Shown: positions 1 through 11,279 of the stretch, piece by piece
How the letters are laid out: every line of letters begins with the position of its first letter
Position numbering within the stretch: position 1 is the stretch's first letter
Assembly: GCA_038501195.1 (NCBI GenBank)
Contig: JBBPUQ010000005.1
Coordinates: 2,108,001-2,172,000, forward strand
Length of the DNA: 64,000 nucleotides
DNA from: Nemania diffusa
Taxonomy: Eukaryota > Ascomycota > Sordariomycetes > Xylariales > Xylariaceae
Direction of reading: 5' to 3'
Translations under genes and position numbers: made by a program
The notes under the pieces: model-generated
Told to the model about the DNA's origin: nothing
Database searches by the model: none
What the model saw: only the letters and a program-made list of their open reading frames with translations

Positions 1-3000
1 AAGCTCTTCCTTTTCTGCGGCAGTAAGGTCGGCTGGCCACGCCTTGCGCTCCTCTTCAGTAGGAAGCGAGTTTTCTCGAAGCTTGCGTATATGTACGGCG
101 AGGCCATCATCTGATGTGTTGGCATCAAGAAGGGACTCCTGAATCAGTGATTGAATAGATATCAGGGACGGGTTGCCAGGTCGTAGGAGGAAGGATTTTG
201 CAGCCGTCAGCAGCGTCCTCCTAATATTCCATGCCGAGGACAAGGTATAGAGCTCGTTTATAACGGCAAACAGGAGCTCGATTGCTACTCGCGTTTCTTG
301 TTCAGATAGTGGTGGAAAGTGTTTAACAAGTCGCTTAGCGCTGCTAGTGGCTTGTGATGGCCTCCATTGTTGATCCAGGGATGTGCGAGATGGTGAGGCA
401 AATGAGTTACTAAATCTCGGATAACCATCCATACTACGGCGTGTGCTAGTCGGCGAGTCGTAATCATCAGTGATCTCGTTCGGTGGTGGAGGTAGCTTCA
501 AATTACTGAGACTAATTTCAGAGGGTGAGCGTAAGGGTGAGCGTGCTGCAGCAGCACTCGAAGCTCGGCTATGTACACGGCTACTAGCCGCGCTCACAGA
601 CGATTTTCGGTCCCATCTATCAGCACTGGCCGGGTGCAAATTACTGTCGAGATCCAAATCTACTTGCGAACTATTTCGTCGATCCATTGGCGGGATTTTG
701 CCAGGTTGCACAGAAACGATGGACGATCTCTGGCTGTCAAGGCTGTCCCTTGAAATCCCTGACCCGTTTGTTAGGGCCGTGTCCATTCTTGGAAGCACGG
801 GCAATGATACCGGCCGCGTACTACTCGCGCTACGTGAACTACTCCCCTGTGTGGTTTGAATTTCCTGTAGGGAGGTGTTCGTAGATCTCTTAGGACCCAG
901 TCCGATATTGCCAAAAACTCCGGTCACCCCGCCCATTACTACTTTCCCGCTGTCTAGGGCTCCTTTGGGGGCATTTTGAATGACATCAAGCATTCCCTTG
1001 CCCATAGACTCAAAAGAAAACCCACGATTAACGCCCATTTTAGAATCTTGCCCTCTATCAAGGAAGCGTTTCATAGCCTCTGACTCGGCCAATGACTTTT
1101 CGCCGCAAGCATTTCGCATATATCTCTCAATTTCACCCCGCAGCGATGACCTAGTATGCAATTTCCAACTCGGAAACAAGGAATGTGCCTCCAGGAATGC
1201 CGTTGCGCCTGAGATGTTCGCTATCCGTCGCAGACTCTCATGGAGGCTCTCGAATTGGGGATATGTTTTCATGACCATCCAACCGGAATAGTGTGAAGAC
1301 GATGGTTCAATTTGCAGAAGATATTCCCAAGTGGGCTTGTTTCGCAATCGACCATTGTCGGCAGTTACCTCATCGTGGATCGTGATAGAGGCATTGTAGA
1401 CCGTAAGAGGTGGCGGCTTGGAGGGCATGCCATCTTCATTTTCTTCATCCTTAGCGGGCGGGACCAACTGATCGAAACTCGTAAATCGTTGAGCCGGGGT
1501 TGGTTCCTGACTACTGACGAGCGGCGCATGTTGATTCGAAGAGTCAGTGGGCGACTTGGGGGAAATTGGAGAATGGGATGAGGACTGAGCAACGTCAATC
1601 TTCCCTATTTGCAATGAATTAGATGTATGCTCAGGGCCCGCATTTGGCCGGTCTAATGTCTCCATTGGGATACTGTTTGAGTTGCTCCTCATGCCCAGAT
1701 CCCGCCCGCGGGGATTTGATTTCGATGTGTCTTCTTCGCTGGCAACTGGCTGTGATGCAGATTTTGTTTTATCAGCTTCCGCAATCATCTCATTGAGCTT
1801 TCTCATCTCTTCCGTCGCCCTTTCCATTTCTTCATCTGCCTTCGATAACTTCTTTTTATGAACCATTTCCTTCCGACGTTGTCTATCTAGCTCATATGAG
1901 TTGCGGTTGCCTCTTGATAGGCCGATGTTTCCCACGTTTCCATCCACGTCACCAAATGCCTTCTGGTCTTGGATGGCGTCATCGATAGCTTGAGAGAGAT
2001 CGGTTTCCCCCGACTCTAGCAGATAGACAATCCATCCGTTGATCCATTCAGCTTTGGAGCAGGTCTGCAATGTACCTTCAAGAATTATAGTGGACAGAAT
2101 CTCCCTTAAAAAAGCTCTGGCAGGATCACAGTCGTAGGTGGATTTTTCCAAGAAGCCAAGCAGATCCTCTGCCACCATCTTGAATTTTGCCGTTTGTTGT
2201 CTCTGGTTGAGTAGATTTGACAGCGGCGCTTCTGTATGAGTAGCTAAATAGTTATAAATGGCGTCGGCAGCGGTCATGTGCGTGTTTGCTGGGAGCTCGG
2301 CATACGCGGCTGCCATCTCGGAGAAAAAGACGATGATGATGGAACAGGAGTGAGTGACAAAGTCGACAAAGGCATCGGCAGGACGCTTGCGCCTAAGCCT
2401 ATTAGAAAAGTTCAGGATGAATTGTGTGAAGACTTTGCGACAAGCGAGCGGGAACGAAGTATCCGACGGCACGATTGGGCCGTACCACCAGTCAACATAG
2501 TCGCGAATAACCGCATCGACCAATTCCTGCAACGCGCCTCGTGTGTCAGGCTGGAAGTCATCAAAGCTTTGCGCCATAGCCATCGAGTCTCCCTCTTCAT
2601 CGTGTCCGGACTTCGCCCTTAGATCGCCATACCCGTCATTTATGAGGCTGTTTAGGAAGGCATGCCCTTGTTCGCCCCGAACGGCTCGCGCCACCTCAGG
2701 GTGCTGCGATTCCCATGCCACAAATGATGTTACACCAGCGAAGGCCCCAATCAGTAGCAATCCTATGCGGCCCAGAACGAAGTATGTCACGGCAGCCAGC
2801 GCCGCAGCAATGGCGCCAAGCGTGCCGGGCGTGGCAGTCGAGAGGAATTGGAATATCTTGGTCGCAATATCCTCTTCCTGGCTAGCAGAGGATCCAACCG
2901 GGCCGCTCGGAAGGTCGGCCAGCGGGATCGGTGGCTTTATCGGAGGCTCTGTGGGTGCATGGTCGGAATTTGAGGTCGTGCGGTTTGCATCTATAGGCAG

Positions 3001-3057
3001 ATGGCTCTGGGGCTCGGCGGAAGAATCGCCTGGCGGCCCATGCCCGACGTCGGTCAT
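1..3057 (-). CDS. PXA-PX-Nexin_C sorting nexin (C-terminus beyond window)
   Basis: One uninterrupted minus-strand frame runs from ATG at 3057 to the window edge (1019 codons, no stop), so the C-terminus is missing. No in-frame ATG lies between this start and the upstream stop near 3270. A hydrophobic stretch at about residues 78-116 looks like a membrane anchor or hairpin. A PXA-like helical domain follows (about 165-350, with DYVDWWYGPI), then a charged coiled coil (about 388-430), a Ser-rich linker, a PX domain (about 552-670, with Y-x-x-F-x-x-L and FPSWKL) and a Nexin_C domain from about 905 (SAWNIRRTLL, SFLLRPGNP, HIRKLRENSLPTEEE). The order matches the membrane-anchored SNX13/SNX14/Mdm1 group, which binds phosphoinositides and works at ER-vacuole or ER-endosome contacts and lipid droplets. 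No RGS domain is seen between PXA and PX, unlike SNX13 or Mdm1. Probably a housekeeping gene. Confidence 0.9.
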   Translation of the reverse strand, partial: MTDVGHGPPGDSSAEPQSHLPIDANRTTSNSDHAPTEPPIKPPIPLADLPSGPVGSSASQEEDIATKIFQFLSTATPGTLGAIAAALAAVTYFVLGRIGLLLIGAFAGVTSFVAWESQHPEVARAVRGEQGHAFLNSLINDGYGDLRAKSGHDEEGDSMAMAQSFDDFQPDTRGALQELVDAVIRDYVDWWYGPIVPSDTSFPLACRKVFTQFILNFSNRLRRKRPADAFVDFVTHSCSIIIVFFSEMAAAYAELPANTHMTAADAIYNYLATHTEAPLSNLLNQRQQTAKFKMVAEDLLGFLEKSTYDCDPARAFLREILSTIILEGTLQTCSKAEWINGWIVYLLESGETDLSQAIDDAIQDQKAFGDVDGNVGNIGLSRGNRNSYELDRQRRKEMVHKKKLSKADEEMERATEEMRKLNEMIAEADKTKSASQPVASEEDTSKSNPRGRDLGMRSNSNSIPMETLDRPNAGPEHTSNSLQIGKIDVAQSSSHSPISPKSPTDSSNQHAPLVSSQEPTPAQRFTSFDQLVPPAKDEENEDGMPSKPPPLTVYNASITIHDEVTADNGRLRNKPTWEYLLQIEPSSSHYSGWMVMKTYPQFESLHESLRRIANISGATAFLEAHSLFPSWKLHTRSSLRGEIERYMRNACGEKSLAESEAMKRFLDRGQDSKMGVNRGFSFESMGKGMLDVIQNAPKGALDSGKVVMGGVTGVFGNIGLGPKRSTNTSLQEIQTTQGSSSRSASSTRPVSLPVLPRMDTALTNGSGISRDSLDSQRSSIVSVQPGKIPPMDRRNSSQVDLDLDSNLHPASADRWDRKSSVSAASSRVHSRASSAAAARSPLRSPSEISLSNLKLPPPPNEITDDYDSPTSTRRSMDGYPRFSNSFASPSRTSLDQQWRPSQATSSAKRLVKHFPPLSEQETRVAIELLFAVINELYTLSSAWNIRRTLLTAAKSFLLRPGNPSLISIQSLIQESLLDANTSDDGLAVHIRKLRENSLPTEEERKAWPADLTAAEKEEL

Positions 3058-3924
3058 TGGAAGATGCAAGTCGAGATCGTAGCAACAGGTACGTTTAGTA
3101 GGCGAGTCGTAGACATCAATGCCGTGACATGTCAAGGATTGGCGGCGGTTTGGCAAGCTAGACACATTAAAATTGAATAAAGAAGCGCTGGAGTTCGGCT
3201 TGCACGTAATTACGAACACAGGTACATGAACAACGCAGATGTGATATACGAATTGAATTTGCTGGACTGTCGCAACTTATGAACAAGACATGAACAAATG
3301 GAAGGAAGATGTAGGAAGATGTGAGAAGATGGAGCGAGGACTAGATAGAAAATAAAACCGATTAGACAGTGTCCCGTGATCTCTTCCTAGGTGTAGAATC
3401 GCTGAATCTTAATAGCTGACTCTAATGTAGCCAGCAAGTCTAAAATTCGCAGAGCCTGGTGTACAGATGCTTCGAACCTGCTTACAGAATCGCAATCTTG
3501 AAATTTAGGTGAAATCCCCCCTTAACCGACTAACATAATAGGCAATTAGTGGGGTAAATCCTTACTTGAGGTTTATCTACCTACCTTAGGTACCTAGCTA
3601 GACCGTACCTCTGCCGGTCTTGGCACTGGGTCGACCTTGGCGGGAAGGCGTCAAGGGTTGTGCCTACCCATTTCCTGGGAACGCTAGCCAGAGAGAACGC
3701 CATGGTTTAATATACCTAGGACCTAGGTAGGTAGGTACCTACCGCGTCTTTAGGTAATTACCCTTCGACGCGTCCATCCCCCACATTCTGAAAGATTCAA
3801 GACCAGGACTTAACTCTTCTTTCAAGAAATTAGACCTCAAGGCAGCCTCTTCTATTATCCTCCGTGCCCTCAAGCATATATTCCTCTTCCTCTCCAACTA
3901 GCCCTTCAGCTACCTCACGCTAGG
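3058..3924. promoter_or_regulatory. Divergent intergenic promoter region
   Basis: About 870 bases separate the divergent starts of the sorting nexin (-) and the PC4/Sub1 gene (+). The stretch holds clustered TAGGTA/TACCTA words at 3575-3610 and 3711-3745, including a near-palindrome of TAGGTAGG followed by TACCTACC. A pyrimidine-rich tract lies just before the Sub1 start. No ORF or RNA gene was recognised. That it carries both promoters is inferred from the gene orientation. Confidence 0.5.
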
Positions 3925-4512
3925 ATGGGCAGAAAACGTCATCAGGACGAGGCGTCTGACGACGAGGAAGTGGTTAAGCCAAGCAAGAAGACCAAGACCA
4001 AGACAGCCACTGAGGCCAACCCGGGACAAGATAGCGAGGGCAATTCGTTCTGGCCTGTATGTTTTCGTCATCCCTTCGATTCGTGGGCTTCCTTTGCGAT
4101 CACTGACCCATATCTGGTGCTATAGCTTAGCGCCACCCGGAGAGCCGTGATTCAAAACTTCAAGGGCAAAAACTACATAAACATCCGTGAATACTACGAC
4201 AGCAATGGAGAACTGAAACCGGGAAAGAAGGTATGTGTCATTGATTATGCACACGGAAGCGTATTACACGAGAGGGTCACTAACTTTAATATTTAGGGCA
4301 TCATGCTATCCCTCGAGCAATACAATGCCCTACTTGAAGCTATCCCCGACATCAATACCGAGCTCCGATCCAAGGGACACGAAGTACCTGCCGTATCTGC
4401 GAACGCCCCCAGTACTTCTACTCCCAGCCAACCGGCAAAATCCCCGTCCAAGGAGAGACGGAAGAAAAAGAAGATGAACATCGAGGCTACCAGTGATGAA
4501 GAGTCAGACTGA
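3925..4512 (+). CDS. SUB1: Transcriptional coactivator PC4/Sub1 homologue
   Basis: Three exons (3925-4056, 4126-4230, 4297-4512) splice in phase into a 150-residue protein. Both introns are GT-AG (69 and 66 nt); the second has a CTAAC branch-like site. The first 40 residues are acidic and lysine-rich, resembling the regulatory tail of PC4. The PC4 single-stranded DNA-binding fold follows (about residues 41-100): FWPLSATRRAVIQNFKGK, INIREYY, LKPGKKGIMLSLEQYNALL. A Ser/Lys-rich tail ends in an acidic SDEESD. PC4/Sub1 proteins bind melted DNA and take part in RNA polymerase II initiation, elongation and genome stability in the nucleus. Length and motif order are normal for fungi. It is divergent from the sorting nexin gene and has no link to the metabolic cluster. 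Confidence 0.95.
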
Positions 4513-5753
4513 AGACTCTGTCGTCTGAGAAACTACAAACACAAATTCGGCATCTTACAACCTCGAGAAAGACCCTAGCCAGAGACCTACGTACTGCATC
4601 TCTCATGACGTGTATTGAGATGGCTTTGGCTTCTTTGGGCGTCGCTGGTTTTCACGGGCTTTTTATAGCATGTTTGTTCAATGCTGCAGGATTCAGGGCC
4701 ATGATGGAGAAGCACGAGTTGTAATACGAAATAAAGCTCAAGCCTAATACTGCAGCTACATCCCAAGTAGCCACGGCCCTACGCTACGCTACGCCAATGA
4801 TAATGATCGCAATTGATACCCATTTCTTTGCCTAACTCTTAGCGTCTTGTGATTTCCCCCCCAACCGGCCCCCAAGTAGGCATATAGGTTGCCTCCCGTG
4901 ACTACTATAGCTACTAGCTTCTAGAATGCCACGGCTTTGGCAACACTTTATAGCTAAAGACACAGTGAAATGTCCTCGGCAAGAGATACATACGTGAAGT
5001 TCGCAGGTAAGGACCCTACCAAACCTCGAAAACTAGATTCGTCGACCCTAAAATAAATCGGTAGCCGCCGTCATTCACTCACTCGGGGTTCGACTCAAAG
5101 CGGTCTTGCTACAGGTGCTAGCTTTCTCAGACAGTATGAGAGTCGATCGTGAAGGCAGCAATGACCTATACCTCATACATAACGGAATCTCATTAAATCT
5201 ATTATTAACGTTACATAAGTTCTATGTTCTTCGGTCTATATAACTTATCCGCTATGCACGGTTCTCATATACGTCCAGGCATCTGGGCGCCTACCTACAC
5301 CAGACAATCCCTACTGGCACATCTCTATCTACTTCTGCAGCTATGGATGTCTCCAGGAAAGTAGGTGAATGTGTATAATTAAAGTGTTAAGTTTTCACAC
5401 AATCGCTTATTTTTCATTCCGAGCTTATCCAATTCCATTCATTAATAATAGAGATAGATTATATTAATGAACTGAGGTTCATATCCAACAAATGAATCAA
5501 CCAGACAACCTAGACCACAACGATATCGCGGTATGAAAGTATTTCTTCACATTTTGATACTTTTCAGCTCGAAAATAAATCTCAGACCGCAGGTCAGATT
5601 TATCTCGGCCCGGAGTTTCTGAGTCGCAGTGAGAGATGGTGAGACGGTGTGTGTAAAAAGCGAAGCGGCAGGTTATAATGAGGAGGTATACGAATTCTCC
5701 AGCAATTTCCAGACCCAAAGGTCCTCATTTGTCCCAACCCAGAGAAAAAAGTC
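4513..5753. other. Intergenic region, no gene recognised
   Basis: About 1.2 kb between the convergent ends of the PC4/Sub1 and DUF2235 genes. Only short frames with no recognisable protein were seen. The part from 5380 to 5470 is locally AT-rich. A GGGTTCGACTC word at 5086-5096 resembles a tRNA B box but has no matching arms. Confidence 0.6.
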
Positions 5754-8679
5754 CTATCTACCCTTCTCCTCTCCATTTCCCGTGTGTTTCCAATCCGGGT
5801 AAGTGATTCTATAACACAGAGCCTCCCGCCGCTCCTCATCAGTGAGCTTCCACTGTATCGTGGCGTTAGCCACAGACTTGGCCGCCCTCTCCGCCGCCTC
5901 CTTGGCCCTGACCGCATAGCCCTTCATCGCTTCCCAGGGCGCGCTGTCCTCCGCGCCGACATTCTGCAGCGCCTTTGCGCCCTCCACCATGCGGTCCGCC
6001 GCTTCCTTCGCCTTCGAGATTTTGTCTCTCCAATCGTCCTCGTCCTCGTCATCTTCCCCCTTGCCATATTTCTCGTTATTACGATGAGCAGGGGGAGCAG
6101 GCCCGGCAGCGGGGGAATCCAGCGTCTGTGCCAGAGCCCCGGTGATGCTCGCTAGCTGCCCCGTGGCTATCCGGATGGCGGTTTGGATATCCGCCTGTGG
6201 TAGCTCTCCCTGCTTCCGGCGAGCTGCACTGCTTCCCTCCCCTGCCGAAGCACCGGCGTCTTTGATCTCGCCCCCTAGCACAGTCTGCGTGACCCCAGCA
6301 AGCACCTTCGCCAGGGTTCCCGTGAGCACCTCACCCGGCACGCGTTCGAACACCTCCTTAACCTCGTCCATGATAGCCCATACCCTCCCCATCGTGTCGT
6401 CCTCACTCCCCCTCAACATCTCCGCTAATCCCCCCACTTTCGCCACCGCACGAGCCGCCGCCGCCTCGAGCTCGCCCCCCGCCTCCGCGACGTTCACCAC
6501 CGTCGTCTGTAGCCCGGCCTGCGCCGCGGCGGCCGCGGCATCGGCGACGCGGCAGAGCTGGGCCGTGCACAGCTCCCACTGCACGAGGTCCCGCCGCGCC
6601 TGCGCCTCGGGGCTGTCGCCTTTGTCGAACCGCGCGAGCACGGCGCTCCAGTACATCACGTCCTCGTCCCAGCTTTGGTTCCGCCCCGCGTTGTCGGCGT
6701 GCCATAGCTCTACTTGCTTCTTCCATTCGGCCCAGAGCAGCCTCTCGTTGTCATCGTAGCTTTCTTGCGGGAGGTAATCGGCTAGCTGGGCGCGCTCGTG
6801 GCCTAGCCAGCCGAGTTTTTCGGACAGGCCCTCGAGGGTGCCTTCTTTGGATCTGTATCTGAGTTCCTTGACTAGTTCTTTTACTGTGAAGTGGATTTTG
6901 AGGTCGCATCGGACATATTCCGGCGAAGATTCGGTTTCTTGGGCTGTAGTCCTAGTTATGGCATTGCGGACTTTTGTGAGGTTACGTTCGTGTGCCGTGG
7001 CTTGCTCCTCGTCCGGATACGCCTTAAGGGCTGCATCGATGACTGCTGTGACTCTCGTCTCAGAGTCTTCGGTATCACTTACATGAATAGCCGCCTTGAC
7101 GCTTGCTGTGTGAAGTTCCCTATCCACCGCGCTGGTCCTAGCAGCTCTTGTCATACCCTCTTTGATTTTCTCAGTCAAATCTCCGCCAACCGTTTTGACC
7201 AGATCGTGCAACTTGTCGTAGCTGTAGTTGGCATTGTAAAGATTTGCAGAGGCGCTCGCACGCAATTGGCTGCCCTGCACATTGAGTTCCGGCTGCTCGC
7301 CCTGTTCGGGGTTTTCAAATAGTTCCCCGCGCTTGAAGGTTCTCCGAAAATGTCTCCTTCGCGACCCACTGGACCATCCAAGTGTAAGAAGATGTGGAAT
7401 ATACCAAACGCCCTGAAGACTTTCGTTGATGTTACCTGCGACAAGTAAGTCTACACAATAATATGTATGTTTATCAATCGGCCGTACCTTTAGACCATAG
7501 CAAGTTCATGGCCGCTGTCTCGTCGACCTTCCGTCCATACCACCATTTCGTATTGGGCCGTGGGGGCTGGACCATCTGGAGGAGCGCCCCACGATCAAAC
7601 GAGGCCTTACAGGCTCCTTGCACCTTGGCTGCCATCCACAGTAGAGACACCGTGGAGAGCCCTGCATCCAGGTTCCCACCCCCAATGTCGGCATGGCACC
7701 CAGTGAATGCGCACTGCAGTGCCTTGGTTCCCGAGCGGGCCTTGGTATATACCATCGGCTTGAAGTTCCCTCTCCTCTCGTTGAGAGCGATGGCCAAGAA
7801 GGCGTTTTGGACATTCTCAGGCACCGTCTCTTTCATGAAGGAGAACTTCTTCTTCCAACCGACGTGGCCTATGGCGCTCACCGTGTCCCATTCGGCAAGC
7901 ACTGTGATCTTGACTGGGAGGGAGAACGTCTCGTGCATAGTCCTAATCTCCGCCTTCATCTTTTCTCTATCCGCTTCTTCTCTTGCCTCCATCCACCGCT
8001 GGAACAGCACGGACAGGAAGGGCAGGGTCTTGCGCTGTAAGAGCCCAACCTGGCTGATGAAATCGGCGAGGCATCGGACAGTGAAAGCCCCACGAGAGAA
8101 GCCGATGAGGATGATTTCGTCGTTTTGCGTGCCGAAGTTGTAATGATTGCACAGAAAGCAATAGGCGTTTAGGATGTCTTCTTCTAAGCCTATTTCGAGA
8201 CTCATTAGCATCCCAAATCGTACTCAGTAAGGAATAAATCGAATCATCTATTGTAGAATACCTGCTCCAGTAACGCCCGAGTAAATGCTGTCCACCCTCG
8301 TCTTGAGGACGGGCTCTGACCCTATCCCCGCTGAGTAGTAGATCACCTGCGTGACAGGGCTGGCAGGATAGTCATGGTTGAGGCCGAATCGATCGATCGC
8401 GCGCGCGAATCTCGCTACGTTCGTCAGCGGCGCGGTGGTACCCGAAGCGTTCACCCAGGTGCCATCACAGCAAACGAACAGGCGCCTTTTCCCTTCTTCT
8501 TCATTGATCGCCCTAAACAACTTAGGCGCTATGTCTGATTCGTTTTCTAACCACCTTTCTTTACTATTCATGCGAACAAGTCTATCAACGACGTCATTGC
8601 TGTAGTCGAGAACGCCCGCAAGTCCATAGCTTGCATTGGCAGGCAGGTCTTGCTCACGCAATTTGGATTGAGTGTCCAT
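5754..8679 (-). CDS. DUF2235 alpha/beta-hydrolase with long helical C-terminal region
   Basis: Modelled as three exons, 8679-8262, 8189-7488 and about 7435-5754, giving about 933 residues. The first intron has a GCTAAT branch site before its AG. The second is about 52 nt (an acceptor at 7451 would also keep frame, with a 37-nt intron). Residues about 60-390 form the DUF2235 domain: LFVCCDGTWVNASG near 63, YYSAGIG, then the nucleophile elbow GFSRGAFT at about 169-176 (Ser171), W-D-T-V-S-A-I-G, and a late H-A-D-I-G-G-G. This fold occurs in uncharacterised fungal proteins and in bacterial Tle1-type phospholipases; the fungal substrate is unknown. The remaining roughly 500 residues are Ala/Glu/Lys-rich and helical, with acidic DDEDEDD. 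I do not recognise a domain there. The antisense strand of this GC-rich part also stays open, which is a shadow. A start 15 nt upstream would need a TTG codon, so the ATG was chosen. Confidence 0.82.
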
Positions 8680-9896
8680 GAAACGAATGCTCAAGACGGC
8701 GATAAGCAGATTTCGTAGGTTTGATCAGTAAGTCCGGAAGGAGAAAGGAAGGAAAGTTGGGAATAGTCTGATATCAAAAAGGATAGAAAACTACCGGTAC
8801 TTCCTAACGTAACTAACATCATTACCCAAATGTCGCTATATACCCAAGCAAAACACAAACATTAACAAAATGCATGGCATATGGACGGAATGCTTCGCTT
8901 TTTGCTAACTTGGCGGGTAGCAAAAAAAGGCGGATTGGCGGTGTTCTCACTACGCTCCTCAATACTACCTTACGTATTTTCCCTTTGCTGCCCGACCCAG
9001 CTTCTCTGGCTACAGTGCTATACGTAGCTTCTCAGTGGTATCCAATAAGCTATCGTGGAATTCATATTATAACGAGATTCTTCAAACTGCACTAGACCCG
9101 TCATTCACACATTTACCTATATAAATGGGATGTGTTGGCCGTCTTTGTATCAAACGCATTTCGATCAATAAATTCCTTGCGTGGCGATAGGCTCTTGACG
9201 AGGAGAAGATTCCTAGGGTAATATCCATTCATTTTTGTCGCCGCTCTTAGGTCATCTCTATAAATTGACTCCATAGGACAAACTTGGCCCAAGATCCACC
9301 ATTTGTGTCCTAAGGCAGCTACGTTGAAAGAGTGTTAGATTAAGGACTACTAGGACGATGCACTGTAGATGACAAATGGCGGAGGCAACCCCTTTGCATG
9401 TATGAAGAAGTCTTCCTGCCCTACTAGCACGGAAACCAAATCGAATACAGCGCCCATCTACTCTCTATTTCAGAAATTTGGTAGAGCAAAAGATATTAGA
9501 GAGAGTTAGCCTAATGGGGCTGGCTGCGAGATTTATTGCCGGGTCTAATTATGTGTGGTGATATAGGGATATTAACGAAAACATATAGAGAACTTCATCA
9601 CATGTTCAAGTTTTACATCTAGATTTGAGATTATACATACCTGTAGAAGCGATTTACGAATACGGTGTCAAATATGGGGATATGTGAGGTTACACACACT
9701 ACTTAATAACCCTGGTTCACCTGGAACAAGTGCTGGTTGAAAACCAAACACTTTTAGTTTTTCTCGAAACTTTTTGATTTTTCAAAAAACGGGGCGAATA
9801 CATGAAGATAGAAGAAGTAATAAAAAGAAAGAAAAGAAAGTCGATAGAAGAAATCCATGCTAAACAAATGAACCTGAAGTTCTAGCTAATAGTTAT
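8680..9896. other. Intergenic region, no gene recognised
   Basis: About 1.2 kb between the DUF2235 start and the DUF6594 stop, both on the minus strand. It presumably holds the DUF2235 promoter near 8700-8900 and the 3' untranslated region of the next gene. Stretches around 9700-9880 are AT-rich with purine runs. Nothing else was recognised. Confidence 0.6.
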
Positions 9897-11279
9897 TTAA
9901 TTGGAAATAGATAAGAAAACGACGAGCACAGCATAGTATGCCGCCAGCCCGAGGAGGACGTGGCTCATCCGGTTATCGAAAGCAATTAGGGTAAAGGCAA
10001 ACAGGAGGCCAAATAACGCCACAACGAGAAAAGCGAAACCCCTTTGCGGCGCATCGAGATAAAGTATACCTACTGGTATTAAGATAAGGGTAGAACTGCT
10101 AATCACCATTAGGATCTGGACCCAGAGTCTGACTGCCTTTGCGCTGTACGCCCCCCTTCCAAAGGGAGGTGCGTCATCGTCTGCAAAGATCTTATTACCG
10201 CTGAGGAACTTGACGCTTTTCTGATGGTGCCGACGATACTTTTAGTTGTTGCACTACGTAGTGAAGAAAGAGAGAAGAAAGACGGCGTACCATAAATGCG
10301 TTTCGTATGTAGATCAAAAAGGCATGAAAACGCTCGTATAAGGGATCCGCATCGGCGTATATGAAGTCGTCGTCGGCACGTAGGTAGTCAAGGGCATCAG
10401 GGTCGAGGCCGCTTATATCTCGTATGTGTTTGAATATCTTCTCATGGGTATTCGTGGATGCCCGAGGAAACTTGCGTAATTCGTATTGCCAGTTGACCCG
10501 ATTACCTTGGGAAAAATTAGTAACCCTATTGGAGTATAAAGAGCAAAATGCAAGAGTGACATACAATACTTATCAAAGATGCGCTCTATGTTCGCCACGA
10601 GATTCTCTCTCATTGCATCGATTCGGTCTTTCTTTTGCTGCTCATCTTCTTCACATATACTACCTCTCGCTGGCGCTTGCACAAGGGATACCTGGTCAGG
10701 GGATTGGAGGCATCGCGATATAAATTTATCCGTATCGAAAAGAGCGGGCTGACTACCGTCTTCGCCTTGCACCCCGCTCGTCGTTGCTCCTTCGACGTCG
10801 AGGTTCACCAATGCGCCAAGCAGACATGTGAGTTGGCATTGATATAAAGTCGTAAGCCTCTGAGTCAGGAAGTGGAAAGCTCGGCAGGTTCTCGTGTTCG
10901 CGTACTTCGCGTGGAATGCGGCGACAGTAGGGAAACCCTTGGGCACGATCTTTTCTATACTAAGTTAGCAACCAACTTACGAATATTTGTGTTAGGATAG
11001 GTTATATTTCGTACCGACGTCGTAGCTTCCATAGAATTCGTCTTCCAGAGTTAGGTCTTCTTCATCTACTTGTCTGTCTTAAACAGCCAGTTAGATATAT
11101 TATGTTTCAGCAACAAGGACCGGCCTACCTTCTAGGACTCTGGAATAGATGCCATCATGCCTATATTGACGCACGTTCGTGGCCGCACTTTCTACGGGCT
11201 GGGCTGGAGTGTAACTGTTGCTCGGGGGGCCTAAAGGTCCTAAAGAAAGACCGGCCTCGATATCAGAAGCCGATGCCAT
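9897..11279 (-). CDS. DUF6594 integral membrane protein
   Basis: Five exons (11279-11129, 11068-11015, 10954-10570, 10525-10291, 10220-9897) splice in phase into 382 residues. Introns are 60, 60, 60, 44 and 70 nt (GT-AG); the 44-nt one is very short. The start is the first ATG of the frame. The DUF6594 pattern is clear: PKGFPTVAAF near the start of the domain, a helical region rich in charged residues, and three C-terminal hydrophobic helices ending in AAYYAVLVVFLSISN. DUF6594 proteins are widespread in filamentous ascomycetes and of unknown function; the membrane location is inferred from the helices. It lies between the DUF2235 gene and a long gene-poor stretch, with nothing tying it to the metabolic cluster. 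Confidence 0.85.

Noticed and set aside
2543..3082. 179-codon plus-strand frame
   Set aside because: Antisense shadow of the sorting nexin gene; low-complexity Ser/Pro composition and no domain.
5086..5096. tRNA B-box-like GGGTTCGACTC
   Set aside because: No acceptor, D or anticodon arms could be folded around it.
6142..6759. 205-codon plus-strand frame
   Set aside because: Antisense to the GC-rich Ala-rich tail of the DUF2235 gene, which keeps both strands open.
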